Shown in pieces: positions 1 through 8,349 of a stretch of 18,039 bases of DNA. The translations under genes were made by a program, and so were the position numbers. Where the stretch lies: the NCBI GenBank assembly GCA_030639445.1, contig DAOWCR010000003.1:1-18039 (forward strand). Direction: 5' to 3'. The notes beneath the pieces were generated by a model that saw only the letters and a program-made list of their open reading frames with translations, was not told where the DNA came from and made no database searches. The number at the start of each line of letters is the position of its first letter. Position 1 is the stretch's first letter. The stretch is from Dehalococcoidales bacterium (GTDB lineage Bacteria > Chloroflexota > Dehalococcoidia > Dehalococcoidales > RBG-16-60-22).

Positions 1-795
1 GTGAAAGGGGAAAAAGTAGGCGCTATGGCCATAACCGAGTCCGAGGCGGGCAGCGACATCAGCAATGTACAGATGACGGCCGTCAGGGATGGAGATGACT
101 ATATCCTCAACGGCACCAAGATATTCATCACCAACGGCGATGTCTGCGACATGGTGCTGCTCTTCGCCAATATCCCGGAGCTGGGGAGCCGGGGCATGAC
201 CGCCTTTCTGGCGGAGGCGGGGACGCCGGGTTACAGTAAGGGCAAGAAATACGACAAGCTGGGTATGCGGGCGGCGACCAACGCCGACCAGGTATTTGAG
301 GACTGCCGGATACCGGCGGCCAATCGCCTCGGCGAGGAAGGGAAGGGAATGCGCCTCTTCCTGGAGACCATTGACCACGGGCGGATAGGCATTGCCGCCC
401 AGGCGCTGGGCATCACCCAGGCCGTTCTGGATAAAGCCGTGGAATATGCCAAGCAGCGGCAGCAGTTCGGCGCCGCCATCGCTTCGTATCAATCGATTGG
501 CTGGCGGCTGGCGGATATCGCCACCGAGCTTGAAGCCGCCCGGCTGCTCACCTACCAGGCTGCCTGGCTGGCCGACCAGGGACAGCCCTTCCGCACCCAG
601 GCCGCCATGGCCAAGGTCTATGCCACCGAGCTGGCCATGAGAGCCACCACCTTCGGGATTCAGGTCTTCGGCGGCTACGGCTATATGATGGACTCCCCGA
701 TGCAGCGCTACTTCCGCGATGCCAAGCTGACCGAGATATACGAAGGGACCTCAGAAGTCCAGCGCATGGTAATCTCCGGGAACCTGTTCCGGTAA
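1..795 (+). CDS. Acyl-CoA dehydrogenase, C-terminal two thirds (5' end outside window)
   Basis: FAD-dependent enzyme of the acyl-CoA dehydrogenase family, which puts a trans double bond between C2 and C3 of an acyl-CoA and passes electrons to electron-transfer flavoprotein. The fragment opens at the middle beta domain, with the signature AITESEAGSD at residues 10-19. The C-terminal helical domain follows, with RQQFG at about 153-157 and FGGYGYMMD at about 223-231. Near the end is IYEGTSEVQRMVI, whose Glu is the position of the catalytic base in most of the family. A complete enzyme has about 380 residues, so roughly 115 N-terminal residues lie upstream of the window; the GTG at base 1 is most likely an internal valine. 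The stop is 14 bases before iorA, so the two are probably co-transcribed. Family membership is firm; acyl chain specificity cannot be read from the sequence. Confidence 0.93.
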   Translation: MKGEKVGAMAITESEAGSDISNVQMTAVRDGDDYILNGTKIFITNGDVCDMVLLFANIPELGSRGMTAFLAEAGTPGYSKGKKYDKLGMRAATNADQVFEDCRIPAANRLGEEGKGMRLFLETIDHGRIGIAAQALGITQAVLDKAVEYAKQRQQFGAAIASYQSIGWRLADIATELEAARLLTYQAAWLADQGQPFRTQAAMAKVYATELAMRATTFGIQVFGGYGYMMDSPMQRYFRDAKLTEIYEGTSEVQRMVISGNLFR

Positions 796-809
796 GGCAA
801 AGGAGTTTC

Positions 810-2642
810 ATGGCCAAGAAAGAATATTTAATGGGCAATGAAGCCATGGGGAGGGGGGCGGTGGAGAAGGGGGTGAAGGTGGTGGCCGGCTATCCCGGTA
901 CGCCTGCTTCCGAGGTGCTGGAATATGCGGCCAAATACGCGGACGTCCGCGTGGAGTGGTGCATCAACGAAAAAGTGGCCCTGGAGATAGCCCTGGGCGC
1001 CTCTCTCTGCCATACTCGCGCCATGGCGGTGATGAAGCATAACGGGACGAACGTTGCCCTGGACTTCCTGATGCACCTGAACTATACCGGTGTCCGCGGC
1101 GGACTGGTGCTCATTTCCGGAGACGACCCCGGTGGAAACTCCTCCCAGAACGAAGAAGACAGCCGGATTATCACCCATCTGGACGCTCACCTGCCGGTAT
1201 TCGACCCCTGGTGTCCCCAGGAAGCCAAGGACATGGTCAGGGCGGCCTTCGAGCTTTCGGAAAAGACGGAGCTGTGCTTTATCGTGCGGCCGGTGATGCG
1301 CGTCTGTCACGCCCGCAGCCAGGTCAGCCTGGAAGAAATAACCGGCAATGGCAAAGAACCCTTCTTCACCGATGACCGCTCCCGCTTCATCATGAGTGCG
1401 GTCAAAGAGCCGGAAGCCGGCGGCGTCCTCCGGCCGGTGATAAGGCACCGGTGGCTGAATAAAAAGCAGCCGGAATTGTTACAGATTATGGAAGATAGCC
1501 CTTTCAATCACGTGGAAAAGGGCGAGGGCAATATCGGCCTGGTGGCCTGCGGCATCGGCTACGCCTATGTCCGGGAGGCGGAAAAGATACTGGGGAAAAA
1601 GTTCCCGGTGCTCAAACTGGGCACCCTGCCTCTCCCCGGAGACAAAGTAGCCGGGTTCGCCCACCGGATGAATAAGCTGGTGGTCTACGAGGACAGTGAG
1701 CCCATCGTCGAAGGTATGCTCAAAGAGCTTTTTTATGATAGGGATATCAAAGTAGAGATAGTGGGACGGAGCGGTTTTCTTCCCATGGAGGGAGAGCTTT
1801 CCACGGGGATAGTGCTCAAATCGCTGGCCGCGCTTTATCCCGAACTGGAAAAATCAGTCCCCCGGACGGCACCTCTGGAAATAAAGATTCCGGTGCGGAC
1901 CCGCACCCAGTGCGTCGGGTGCGCCTACCGCGGTCTGCTGCACGCGCTCAAGCTGATGGCCCGCAAGACCCACGGCGTGGTCACCGGGGACATCGGCTGC
2001 TATGACGCCGGCTCTTTCCTCCCCCTGGAGCTGCAGTCAACCATCTACTGCATGGGCTCATCCATACCGATGGCTACCGGCGTCGCTTACAGCGGCACCA
2101 AGCAGCCGGTCTTCTCCATCATCGGCGACTCCACCTTTTTCCACAACGGCGTCCTCGGCCTGATAAACGCCATTCACAACGCCGTGGATATGGTGGCGAT
2201 TGTCTGTGATAACCGCACCACGGCCATGACCGGTTTTCAGCCCCACCCCGGCAGCGATACTGACATTACCGGCCGGCCAGCGGTCGCCATAGATATTGCC
2301 AAACTGGCCACCGCCGCCGGAGCCACCAGCGCGCGGACGGTTAACCCCTATAATATTGCCGAGGTTGCCGGGGCACTGGAGAAAGCGGCCAAAGAGAAAG
2401 GCGTCTCGGTCATCATCGCTTCCTCACCGTGCTACCTGCTGGGCAGGCGGAATGGTGACATCGGCTTTACCCCGCGCAAGGTCAGCCTGAACCCTGACCT
2501 CTGCAACGGCTGCAAGATTTGCATTGAGTACTTCGGCTGCCCGGCGATACATTTCAGTAACAAGAAAGCCACCATTGACCAGGCGGCCTGCGTCGAGTGC
2601 GGCATGTGCGTGGCGGTATGCCAGAGGGGAGCCATAACATGA
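810..2642 (+). CDS. iorA: Indolepyruvate ferredoxin oxidoreductase, alpha subunit
   Basis: Large TPP-binding subunit of the cytoplasmic IorAB complex. The family oxidatively decarboxylates arylpyruvates made from aromatic amino acids to aryl-acetyl-CoA and reduces ferredoxin. At 610 residues it has the family's usual length. In order: an N-terminal pyrimidine-binding domain with GYPGTP at 28-33; CVGCAYRG at about 378-385, matching the family's CPGCPHRG; GDIGCYDAG at 393-401; and the TPP/Mg site GDS at 439-441 with DN at 467-468. A C-terminal ferredoxin module has Cys565, 568, 571, 577 and Cys594, 597, 600, 604, enough for two [4Fe-4S] clusters. ATG 810 follows AAAGGAG (799-805). The gene overlaps iorB by four bases. 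The second cluster ends C-x3-C without the proline seen after the first. Aliphatic 2-oxoacids are possible substrates given the adjacent acyl-CoA dehydrogenase. Confidence 0.95.
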   Translation: MAKKEYLMGNEAMGRGAVEKGVKVVAGYPGTPASEVLEYAAKYADVRVEWCINEKVALEIALGASLCHTRAMAVMKHNGTNVALDFLMHLNYTGVRGGLVLISGDDPGGNSSQNEEDSRIITHLDAHLPVFDPWCPQEAKDMVRAAFELSEKTELCFIVRPVMRVCHARSQVSLEEITGNGKEPFFTDDRSRFIMSAVKEPEAGGVLRPVIRHRWLNKKQPELLQIMEDSPFNHVEKGEGNIGLVACGIGYAYVREAEKILGKKFPVLKLGTLPLPGDKVAGFAHRMNKLVVYEDSEPIVEGMLKELFYDRDIKVEIVGRSGFLPMEGELSTGIVLKSLAALYPELEKSVPRTAPLEIKIPVRTRTQCVGCAYRGLLHALKLMARKTHGVVTGDIGCYDAGSFLPLELQSTIYCMGSSIPMATGVAYSGTKQPVFSIIGDSTFFHNGVLGLINAIHNAVDMVAIVCDNRTTAMTGFQPHPGSDTDITGRPAVAIDIAKLATAAGATSARTVNPYNIAEVAGALEKAAKEKGVSVIIASSPCYLLGRRNGDIGFTPRKVSLNPDLCNGCKICIEYFGCPAIHFSNKKATIDQAACVECGMCVAVCQRGAIT

Positions 2643-3244
2643 ACTTGAATATACTCATTGCCGGCGTCGGCGGGCAGGGTAACCTGTTTGCCTCCAGTAT
2701 CCTGGCGGAATATTTCATCAACCAGGGGCATGAAGTCCTCGCCGTGGAGACCATCGGGGCGGCGCAGCGGGGCGGTTCGGTAGTCTCACACCTGAGGATA
2801 AGCGATGATGAGATATATTCGCCGCTGATTCCGGCGGGCAAAGTGGATATCATCCTGGGTTTTGAGACTCTGGAGATGCTGCGTAACTTCCAGATGCTGG
2901 CCGCGGACGGCCGCTACTTGCTCAACGATTACCAGGAGCCGACGGTGCTGTGCAATATGGAGATGGATACCTACCCGACCGATGAAAGCATTGCCGCCGC
3001 CCTTAAGAAATCAGGCAAAAAGGGTTACCTTATCAAAGCCACCGAATGCGCCCGGGAGATTGGCGACAGCCTTTTGACCAACGTAGTCATGGTGGGCGCC
3101 CTGTGCCAGCTATCCCCGCTCCTCAACCGCCAGGAAGTGAAGCAGGTCCTGGCCGGCAAGTCGCCAGTGAAGGTGCGAGAGCCGAACCTGAAAGCGTTTG
3201 ACGCCGGCGGTGCGCTGGTCAAAAGTGCGATGGGCCAACCTTGA
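2639..3244 (+). CDS. iorB: Indolepyruvate ferredoxin oxidoreductase, beta subunit
   Basis: Small gamma-type subunit that partners IorA in the 2-oxoacid:ferredoxin oxidoreductase. It has 201 residues, normal for IorB. It opens with a glycine-rich GVGGQG at 9-14 and carries AQRGGSVVSH at 42-51, both hallmarks of the POR/KOR gamma domain that binds CoA. I chose ATG 2639 because it overlaps the iorA stop as ATGA and is preceded by GAGGGGAG (2624-2631). A longer reading from 2597 would lie inside the iorA ferredoxin module and has no family resemblance. The overlap implies translational coupling and equal amounts of the two subunits. No cluster-binding cysteines are present, so all Fe-S clusters of the complex sit in IorA. 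Confidence 0.94.
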   Translation: MNLNILIAGVGGQGNLFASSILAEYFINQGHEVLAVETIGAAQRGGSVVSHLRISDDEIYSPLIPAGKVDIILGFETLEMLRNFQMLAADGRYLLNDYQEPTVLCNMEMDTYPTDESIAAALKKSGKKGYLIKATECAREIGDSLLTNVVMVGALCQLSPLLNRQEVKQVLAGKSPVKVREPNLKAFDAGGALVKSAMGQP

Positions 3245-3311
3245 AAGCGAGGCCGGCTCACCGCGGTCCCTATCCTGGAGATACCGGAATAGATTTATAT
3301 AGAGGCTGCCT

Positions 3312-4583
3312 TTGGATTTAAAACCCTCAAAAGTGTTCTACGGGTGGTGGATTGTCGGCGCCTGTTTTTTGATTGCGCTGTACACGAGCGGGGTTATTTT
3401 CTACGGGTTCACCGCCATCTTTGAACCGATTGCCGATGAGTTCGGCTGGAGCTACGCGCAGATTTCGTTTGCCCAATCGATACGCGGCCTGGAAGTGGGC
3501 CTCGTTGCCCCGCTGGTCGGCATACTCGTTGACCGCTGGGGTCCGAGAAGGCTGATATTCGGCGGAGTGTTCATTACCGGCCTGGGTCTGCTGCTCCTCA
3601 GCCGGACGGACTCTCTCAGCATATTCTACATCGCCGCCGTTCTCACGGCCATCGGCATGAGCAGTTCCGGCACCACGGTAACGATGGCAGCCGTGACCAA
3701 CTGGTTCCGCCGGAAAGTAGGTCTGGCCATCGGCATCATGGTCTGCGGCTACGGCGCCAGCGGATTCCTGGTCCCGGTAATGGTCAAGCTTATTGATACT
3801 TATGACTGGCGGACGGCAATGGTTATCCTGGGCATAGGTGTCTTTATCATCGGTCTGCCGCTGTCACTGCTGGTCCGGCACAAGCCGGAACAGTATGGCT
3901 ACCTGCCCGATGGTGAGCTGCCGAGCACGGTGATACCGGAGGCGGAGGTGGCCGCCGTACCGGCCCCCAGGGCGGATGCCGGAGTGAAGCAGGCCCTGAA
4001 AAGCCGGGCCTTCTGGCACCTGGCGCTGGCCCTGATGCCCCAGTTCATCGCGGTGGGAGCGGTAATCACCCATGTCATGCCCTACCTCAGCAGTCTCGGC
4101 ATCACCCGGTCAATGTCCGGCCTGGTAGCCACGGCTATCCCGCTGCTAAGTATCGGCGGCCGTCTTGGTTTCGGCTGGCTTGGCGATAAATTCGATAAAA
4201 GACGGCTGTCCGCCGGCGCGCTGGCCATACTAACCCTGGGACTGCTCTGTTTTGAATACGTCCCGGCCGTCGGTACCTGGCTGCTGGTGCCCGCCATTAT
4301 CTTCCTCGGAATGGGTTATGGGGGCAACATCCCCATACTGGCCTTACTGGTGAGGGAATACTTCGGCCAAAATAAATTTGGCACCATTATCGGTTTCGTC
4401 TGGGGCGTACTGATGCTGGGGAACATGATCGGGCCGCCAGTTTCCGGATGGGTCTTTGATAACTGGGGCAGCTACCAGGGTGTCTGGCTGGTATTTGCCG
4501 GTCTTACCGCTATCGGTATATTCATCATGCTCAACACGCCGGCGGTTAAAATCTGGCCCCGGAAGACCGGAAGAACACCTTAA
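3312..4583 (+). CDS. Major facilitator superfamily transporter, carboxylate-transporter-like
   Basis: A 423-residue inner-membrane carrier with about twelve hydrophobic segments in two halves, split by a hydrophilic loop near residues 200-220 that is rich in Pro, Ala and Glu. The opening VFYGWWIV and the first-half loop GILVDRWGPRRL are typical of the MFS branch that includes monocarboxylate and oxalate/formate exchangers. A second GWLGDKFDKRRL loop appears in the C-terminal half. The start is TTG 3312, preceded by AGAGG (3301-3305); GTG 3333 is an alternative. It lies 67 bases after iorB on the same strand with no clear terminator between, so it may import or export the organic acid handled by IorAB. 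The substrate is unknown. Confidence 0.88.
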   Translation: MDLKPSKVFYGWWIVGACFLIALYTSGVIFYGFTAIFEPIADEFGWSYAQISFAQSIRGLEVGLVAPLVGILVDRWGPRRLIFGGVFITGLGLLLLSRTDSLSIFYIAAVLTAIGMSSSGTTVTMAAVTNWFRRKVGLAIGIMVCGYGASGFLVPVMVKLIDTYDWRTAMVILGIGVFIIGLPLSLLVRHKPEQYGYLPDGELPSTVIPEAEVAAVPAPRADAGVKQALKSRAFWHLALALMPQFIAVGAVITHVMPYLSSLGITRSMSGLVATAIPLLSIGGRLGFGWLGDKFDKRRLSAGALAILTLGLLCFEYVPAVGTWLLVPAIIFLGMGYGGNIPILALLVREYFGQNKFGTIIGFVWGVLMLGNMIGPPVSGWVFDNWGSYQGVWLVFAGLTAIGIFIMLNTPAVKIWPRKTGRTP

Positions 4584-4609
4584 ATTCTTTAGAGCCGATG
4601 CCAGGTACT

Positions 4610-6292
4610 TCAGACAGCCGGGGCAAAGTCCAGGATATTGAGTCGCAGTCTCTCTTCCCCACCCCACCGGTCTATTTCCAGGTTATAAACAATATCAAGG
4701 GAAGGGGCTACCTCGGACAGATAGCCGCCCAACCGGAAGCCGACCCCGTCCCAGACCGAACCGTCCTGCTTCAGTTTCAGCCTCAGGTGCTCGCCGCCAC
4801 TACCCATGGGACGGCAATTCATAACCTCCACCCGGCGACTGAGAAAGGTGGGCACCGGATTGCCACGTCCAAAGGGAGCCAGCTGCTGCATTACGGAGAA
4901 AGTGTCCCCGCCGAGGCCAGGCAGGGTAACCTCGGCGTCAATATCCAGGTGGGGGCGCAGGTCAACCCCGGCCAGCTGGGCGGTGGCCAGCTCCCGGAGT
5001 GTCTGTTGCAGGCGGGGCAAATTTCGGGTCGGCAGGGTAAAGCCGGCGGCCTGAGAGTGCCCGCCGAACTGGGAAAGCAGACGGCTGCACTGGTTCAGGG
5101 CGGCGATAATGTTGAACTCGGGGATACTGCGGCAGCTGCCGCTGCTTACTTTCTCGCCGGTCCTGATAACGATGGCCGGGCGGTAGAACTCCTCCGATAG
5201 CCGGCCGGCGACCAGCCCGGCAATGCCAATCAGGTAGTCCCGGTCACCGGCTATCAGCAGCGGTGAAATCCCTTCCGCCAGCACCTGCTCCCGGGCCCTG
5301 TCCAGAGTAGCGACGGTCAGTTTCTGCCGTTCCGCGTTCTTCTGGTCCAGCCAGGCCGCCAGCCGGTAGGCCTCTTCGGTTGACTCTGTCATCAGCAACT
5401 TATAGCTGGTAATGGCGTGTTCCAGTCGGCCGGCGGCATTCAAGCGCGGGGCAATAGTCCAGGAGATATTTTCGGCATCAATGCTGCCCGGTTTTAACCC
5501 GGCCTGAGCTATCATTTCCCTGATACCGGGCTGGGGAGCCGTGTTAATCAGCTTCAATCCTTCTCTCACCAGATAACGGTTTTCCCCCAGCAGCGGCGAT
5601 ACGTCAGCGATGGTGCCCAGCGCCGCCAGGTCCATCAGCTTAGCCAGGTGTTCTTCCCGCCCGACGCTCCGGAACAGGGCCTGGAGCAGCTTGAGGGCCA
5701 CGCCAACGCCGGCCAGTTCCGAGAAGGGGTAGGTGGAATCGGGCATCCTGGGGTTGATGATAGCCGTAGCCGGTGGAATTTCAGGCAGGGGGGTATGATG
5801 GTCGGTAATAATTATGTCAAGTCCCAGCCGCCTCGCCTTTTTCACCTCGGCCAGGCTGGTGATGCCGCAGTCGACGGTAATCACCAGGCTGACGCCCTGC
5901 CGGTAAAGGTTCTCCAGGGCCGCTTTTCTGAGACCGTAGCCTTCGGTCAGGCGGTGTGGTATGTAAGGAACGGCTTCGCCACCGAGGATGGCCAGCCCTT
6001 TGACGAGCAAGGCGGTGGCGCTGATGCCGTCAGCGTCATAGTCGCCATAGATAGCCATCTTTTCGCCGGCGAGCAAAGCCCGGTAAACCCGGGCCACCGC
6101 CTGGTGCATATCGGGCATCAGGAAAGGGTCAGCCGACTGACTTTTATCGCCGGTGAGGAAGGCCTGTAGCTGCGCCGGTTCGGTGAGACCGCGATTATAC
6201 AGGAGTTGGACGATTAGCGGGGGAAAACTTGAGTTATTTACCAGAAGTTGGTCCGGAACCGATGGCCGAAGATTCCAGCGACAATGGCTCAA
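4610..6292 (-). CDS. recJ: Single-stranded-DNA-specific exonuclease RecJ
   Basis: DHH-superfamily 5'-3' exonuclease acting on single-stranded DNA in recombination and repair. It has 560 residues, near the family's usual 560-580. Motifs: GDYDADG at 83-89 (motif I metal aspartates), VDCG at about 140-143, ITDHH at 162-166, then the DHHA1 domain with GGHSQAAGFTL near residue 410 and a C-terminal OB-like region. The start is TTG 6292, only two bases after the fabF stop, with GAGG seven bases upstream inside the end of fabF. The following WNLRP segment is where RecJ proteins usually begin. It is the last gene of the DUF2284-fabF-recJ run and is convergent with the MFS gene, with 26 bases between them and no obvious terminator. 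Confidence 0.95.
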   Translation of the reverse strand: MSHCRWNLRPSVPDQLLVNNSSFPPLIVQLLYNRGLTEPAQLQAFLTGDKSQSADPFLMPDMHQAVARVYRALLAGEKMAIYGDYDADGISATALLVKGLAILGGEAVPYIPHRLTEGYGLRKAALENLYRQGVSLVITVDCGITSLAEVKKARRLGLDIIITDHHTPLPEIPPATAIINPRMPDSTYPFSELAGVGVALKLLQALFRSVGREEHLAKLMDLAALGTIADVSPLLGENRYLVREGLKLINTAPQPGIREMIAQAGLKPGSIDAENISWTIAPRLNAAGRLEHAITSYKLLMTESTEEAYRLAAWLDQKNAERQKLTVATLDRAREQVLAEGISPLLIAGDRDYLIGIAGLVAGRLSEEFYRPAIVIRTGEKVSSGSCRSIPEFNIIAALNQCSRLLSQFGGHSQAAGFTLPTRNLPRLQQTLRELATAQLAGVDLRPHLDIDAEVTLPGLGGDTFSVMQQLAPFGRGNPVPTFLSRRVEVMNCRPMGSGGEHLRLKLKQDGSVWDGVGFRLGGYLSEVAPSLDIVYNLEIDRWGGEERLRLNILDFAPAV

Positions 6293-6294
6293 GC

Positions 6295-7551
6295 TCAGGC
6301 CTCAGCATACTCCCGTAAGACCAGGACCGAATTATGACCGCCGAAGCCGAAGGAATTGGAAAGCGCGGTGGTAACTCTGGCCTGGCGAGCGACGTTGGGC
6401 ACGTAATCCAAATCGCATTCCGGGTCAGGGTCCGTCAGGTTGATGGTCGGCGGGATAACGCCATTTCGGATAACCATAAGGCAGATGGTCGCCTCGACGG
6501 CGCCGGCACAGCCGATAAGATGCCCCAGCATTGACTTGGTGGAGCTTATCGGCATCTGGTAGGCATAGTCCCCAAAAACGGTTTTTATGGCCCTGGTCTC
6601 CATGGCATCGTTCAGGGGGGTAGAGGTGCCGTGGGCGTTGATATAATCAATTTCAGTGGGGGCAATTCCCACCTTTTTCAGAGCCACTCGCATGGCCCTG
6701 GCCGCGCCCTCGCCATTTTCAATCGGCTGGGTCACGTGATGGGAATCAGCCGTGGCGCCGTAAGCCAGGACTTCACCTAAAATATCGGCTCCTCTCTCCC
6801 GGGCATGCTCCAGGCTTTCCAAAACCAGCACGCAGGCCCCTTCACTGATGACAAAGCCATCGCGCTCGGCATCAAAAGGACGGGAAGCCAACTGCGGCGC
6901 GTCATTTCTGGTGGAGATGGCTTTCAGGGCATTGAAAGCGGTAATACCCAGCGGGTTTATGATGGCCTCGGTGCCGCCGGCCAGCATAACCTGGGTATCG
7001 CCATGCTTGATGAGTTCACAGGCGGCGCCAATGGCGTCCGAGCCGCTGGAACAGGCGGAGGTGGTGCAGAGGTTCAGCCCCTTGACCCCCAGCACAATCG
7101 ATACCTGGGCAGCCGCCATATCAGATATCATCATCGGGGCCAGGAACGGGCTTACCCTATCCGGCCCTTTTTCCAGCAGCACTTTGGCCTGCTCAAATAA
7201 GGTGGTCAGCCCGCCAATCCCGCTACCGATAATGACACCGATGTCATCATAATTGCTTTGATTGATATTCAGTCCGGCCTGCGCCACCGCGCCGCGGCTG
7301 GCCGCTACGGCCAGTTGGGCAAAGCGGTCCATGTGGCGGGCTTCCTTGCGGGCCATGTAATCCGTGGGCTCAAATCCCTTTACCTCGCCGGCAAACTTGG
7401 TCGCTAGAGGCTCCGCATCACACAGGGTAATATAATCAATCCCGGACTTGCCGGCAATAAGGCCCTCCCAGGTAGTAGTGGCATCCAGGCCCAGGGGAGT
7501 GAGCATGCCCACCCCGGTAATGACAACCCTGTTATAGTGATTACTAGTCAA
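6295..7551 (-). CDS. fabF: 3-oxoacyl-[acyl-carrier-protein] synthase II
   Basis: Condensing enzyme that elongates acyl-ACP with malonyl-ACP in type II fatty acid synthesis. From the chosen start it has 418 residues, the usual KAS II size. The thiolase fold carries the full Cys-His-His triad: Cys167 in TSACSSG, His307 in NAHGTSTP, and His344 in KSMLGHLIGCAGAVEA. The C-terminal FGFGGHN is also present. I start it at TTG 7551 because AAGGAGT (7556-7562) lies just upstream at proper spacing and the protein then opens NRVVITGVG, as in the family. A TTG at 7581 would add ten charged residues and has no comparable ribosome site. It lies 43 bases after the DUF2284 gene and 2 bases before recJ. The ACP, malonyltransferase and reductase genes are not in the window. 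Confidence 0.95.
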   Translation of the reverse strand: MTSNHYNRVVITGVGMLTPLGLDATTTWEGLIAGKSGIDYITLCDAEPLATKFAGEVKGFEPTDYMARKEARHMDRFAQLAVAASRGAVAQAGLNINQSNYDDIGVIIGSGIGGLTTLFEQAKVLLEKGPDRVSPFLAPMMISDMAAAQVSIVLGVKGLNLCTTSACSSGSDAIGAACELIKHGDTQVMLAGGTEAIINPLGITAFNALKAISTRNDAPQLASRPFDAERDGFVISEGACVLVLESLEHARERGADILGEVLAYGATADSHHVTQPIENGEGAARAMRVALKKVGIAPTEIDYINAHGTSTPLNDAMETRAIKTVFGDYAYQMPISSTKSMLGHLIGCAGAVEATICLMVIRNGVIPPTINLTDPDPECDLDYVPNVARQARVTTALSNSFGFGGHNSVLVLREYAEA

Positions 7552-7594
7552 CCTTACTCCTTTTCTTCTTATCTCCGCCAACGGAGGGGAAGAG

Positions 7595-8236
7595 TTATCC
7601 GATAAGCACTAATGCCAGTCTTAATCCATAGGGCACTTCTGATGATAATGTGGCTTCTCCAATAGGATAAATGTCCCAGCCGACCTTAGTGGCCATGGTG
7701 TAAACGTCCATGCCAACCGCTTCCATGGGGGACCTGGCCTTTAAGCGATGTGGGCAGGCCTGTCCCGGTACCAGAGCACGGCAGTCGGTATCAGGACAAA
7801 AGATACTCATGCATGGCCCGCTGCCGAACGCTAGCGCCAGGTAGTAGCTACCGTGGAAAGCCTCAGCCTCAATCTTCGCAGTGATCTCATTTATTTTTTT
7901 TCGCCAAGGAGCATCCAGATTTTTGTCTCTGGCCTCAGGACCAGCTATCTTCTCAGAGGGTACCTCCAGCTTGATAAACAGGGCATAACGAAAGTTACTA
8001 ACTACTTTTCTAACCTGGTCTAAGCTCATTGCGTAGGGAGGACAGTTGATGTTGGTTCCATAGCGGGTGCATTTGGGATAGGTACATTTGGCCAGCACCC
8101 TCTCGTCAATCACCACCTTGTCAGCGGTAATGACCCTGGCATCAGTAGCCCCCAGCTCGAGAGCCCGCTGCCGGTATTTCTCCAGGTCCTTTTGCAGCTG
8201 CTCGTCAGGGACCCGCTCTACAATCTTACGAACCAT
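7595..8236 (-). CDS. DUF2284 predicted metal-binding protein
   Basis: A 213-residue cytoplasmic protein of the DUF2284 family, whose function is not established. A charged N-terminal helix (about residues 8-30) is followed by cysteine clusters: Cys51, Cys56 and Cys65 in the CTYPKCTRYG...CPPYA region, then more in GPCMSIFCPDTDC and GQACPH. This arrangement fits Fe-S or zinc binding. The C-terminal half, GMDVYTMATKVGWDIYPIG, is the family's most conserved stretch. ATG 8236 has an AAGGGGG ribosome site (8243-8249). It is the first gene of the minus-strand run with fabF and recJ; nothing in the sequence explains that pairing. Members are common in anaerobes, often beside redox enzymes (general knowledge). 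Confidence 0.85.
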   Translation of the reverse strand: MVRKIVERVPDEQLQKDLEKYRQRALELGATDARVITADKVVIDERVLAKCTYPKCTRYGTNINCPPYAMSLDQVRKVVSNFRYALFIKLEVPSEKIAGPEARDKNLDAPWRKKINEITAKIEAEAFHGSYYLALAFGSGPCMSIFCPDTDCRALVPGQACPHRLKARSPMEAVGMDVYTMATKVGWDIYPIGEATLSSEVPYGLRLALVLIG

Positions 8237-8265
8237 ATCGTACCCCCTTGACGGGTCTAGTTAAT

Positions 8266-8294
8266 TTTCTACCATAATTTCAGGTTATTTGCAA
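8266..8294 (-). promoter_or_regulatory. Candidate promoter for the DUF2284-fabF-recJ run
   Basis: On the minus strand TTGCAA (8289-8294) is separated by 17 bases from TAGAAA (8266-8271), four matches each to the -35 and -10 consensus. Transcription would begin near 8259, giving a leader of about 23 bases that contains the ribosome site. The match is modest, but this is the only plausible site in the short divergent region. Confidence 0.35.
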
Positions 8295-8319
8295 GTGCCG
8301 TTTCAGTTTTTGCCCAATT

Positions 8320-8349
8320 TTGACCCACTTAAAATCGGGGCAGTATAAT
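8320..8349 (+). promoter_or_regulatory. mtaB promoter whose -10 box overlaps the first ATG
   Basis: TTGACC (8320-8325), an 18-base spacer and a perfect TATAAT (8344-8349). The last two bases of the -10 are the first two of the ATG at 8348. A transcript from this promoter would begin near 8356, after that ATG, so translation would have to start at GTG 8360 or later on a nearly leaderless message. Confidence 0.65.

Noticed and set aside
1..3. GTG at base 1 as the true start of the acyl-CoA dehydrogenase
   Set aside because: The conserved N-terminal domain of about 115 residues is missing, so the gene simply runs off the window edge.
828..1448. 206-residue open frame antisense to iorA
   Set aside because: It lies wholly within a well-supported gene, has no family motif or ribosome site, and is rich in His, Arg and Gly as expected of the reverse of a GC-rich coding frame.
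2597..2638. Longer iorB beginning at ATG 2597
   Set aside because: It would lie inside the IorA ferredoxin module; ATG 2639 has the coupling overlap and the ribosome site, and gives the family's N-terminus.
5648..6169. 173-residue open frame antisense to recJ
   Set aside because: It covers the reverse of the RecJ catalytic motifs; no recognisable domain and no ribosome site.
7552..7581. Longer fabF beginning at TTG 7581
   Set aside because: The added residues are charged and unconserved, and they contain the AAGGAGT ribosome site of the TTG at 7551.
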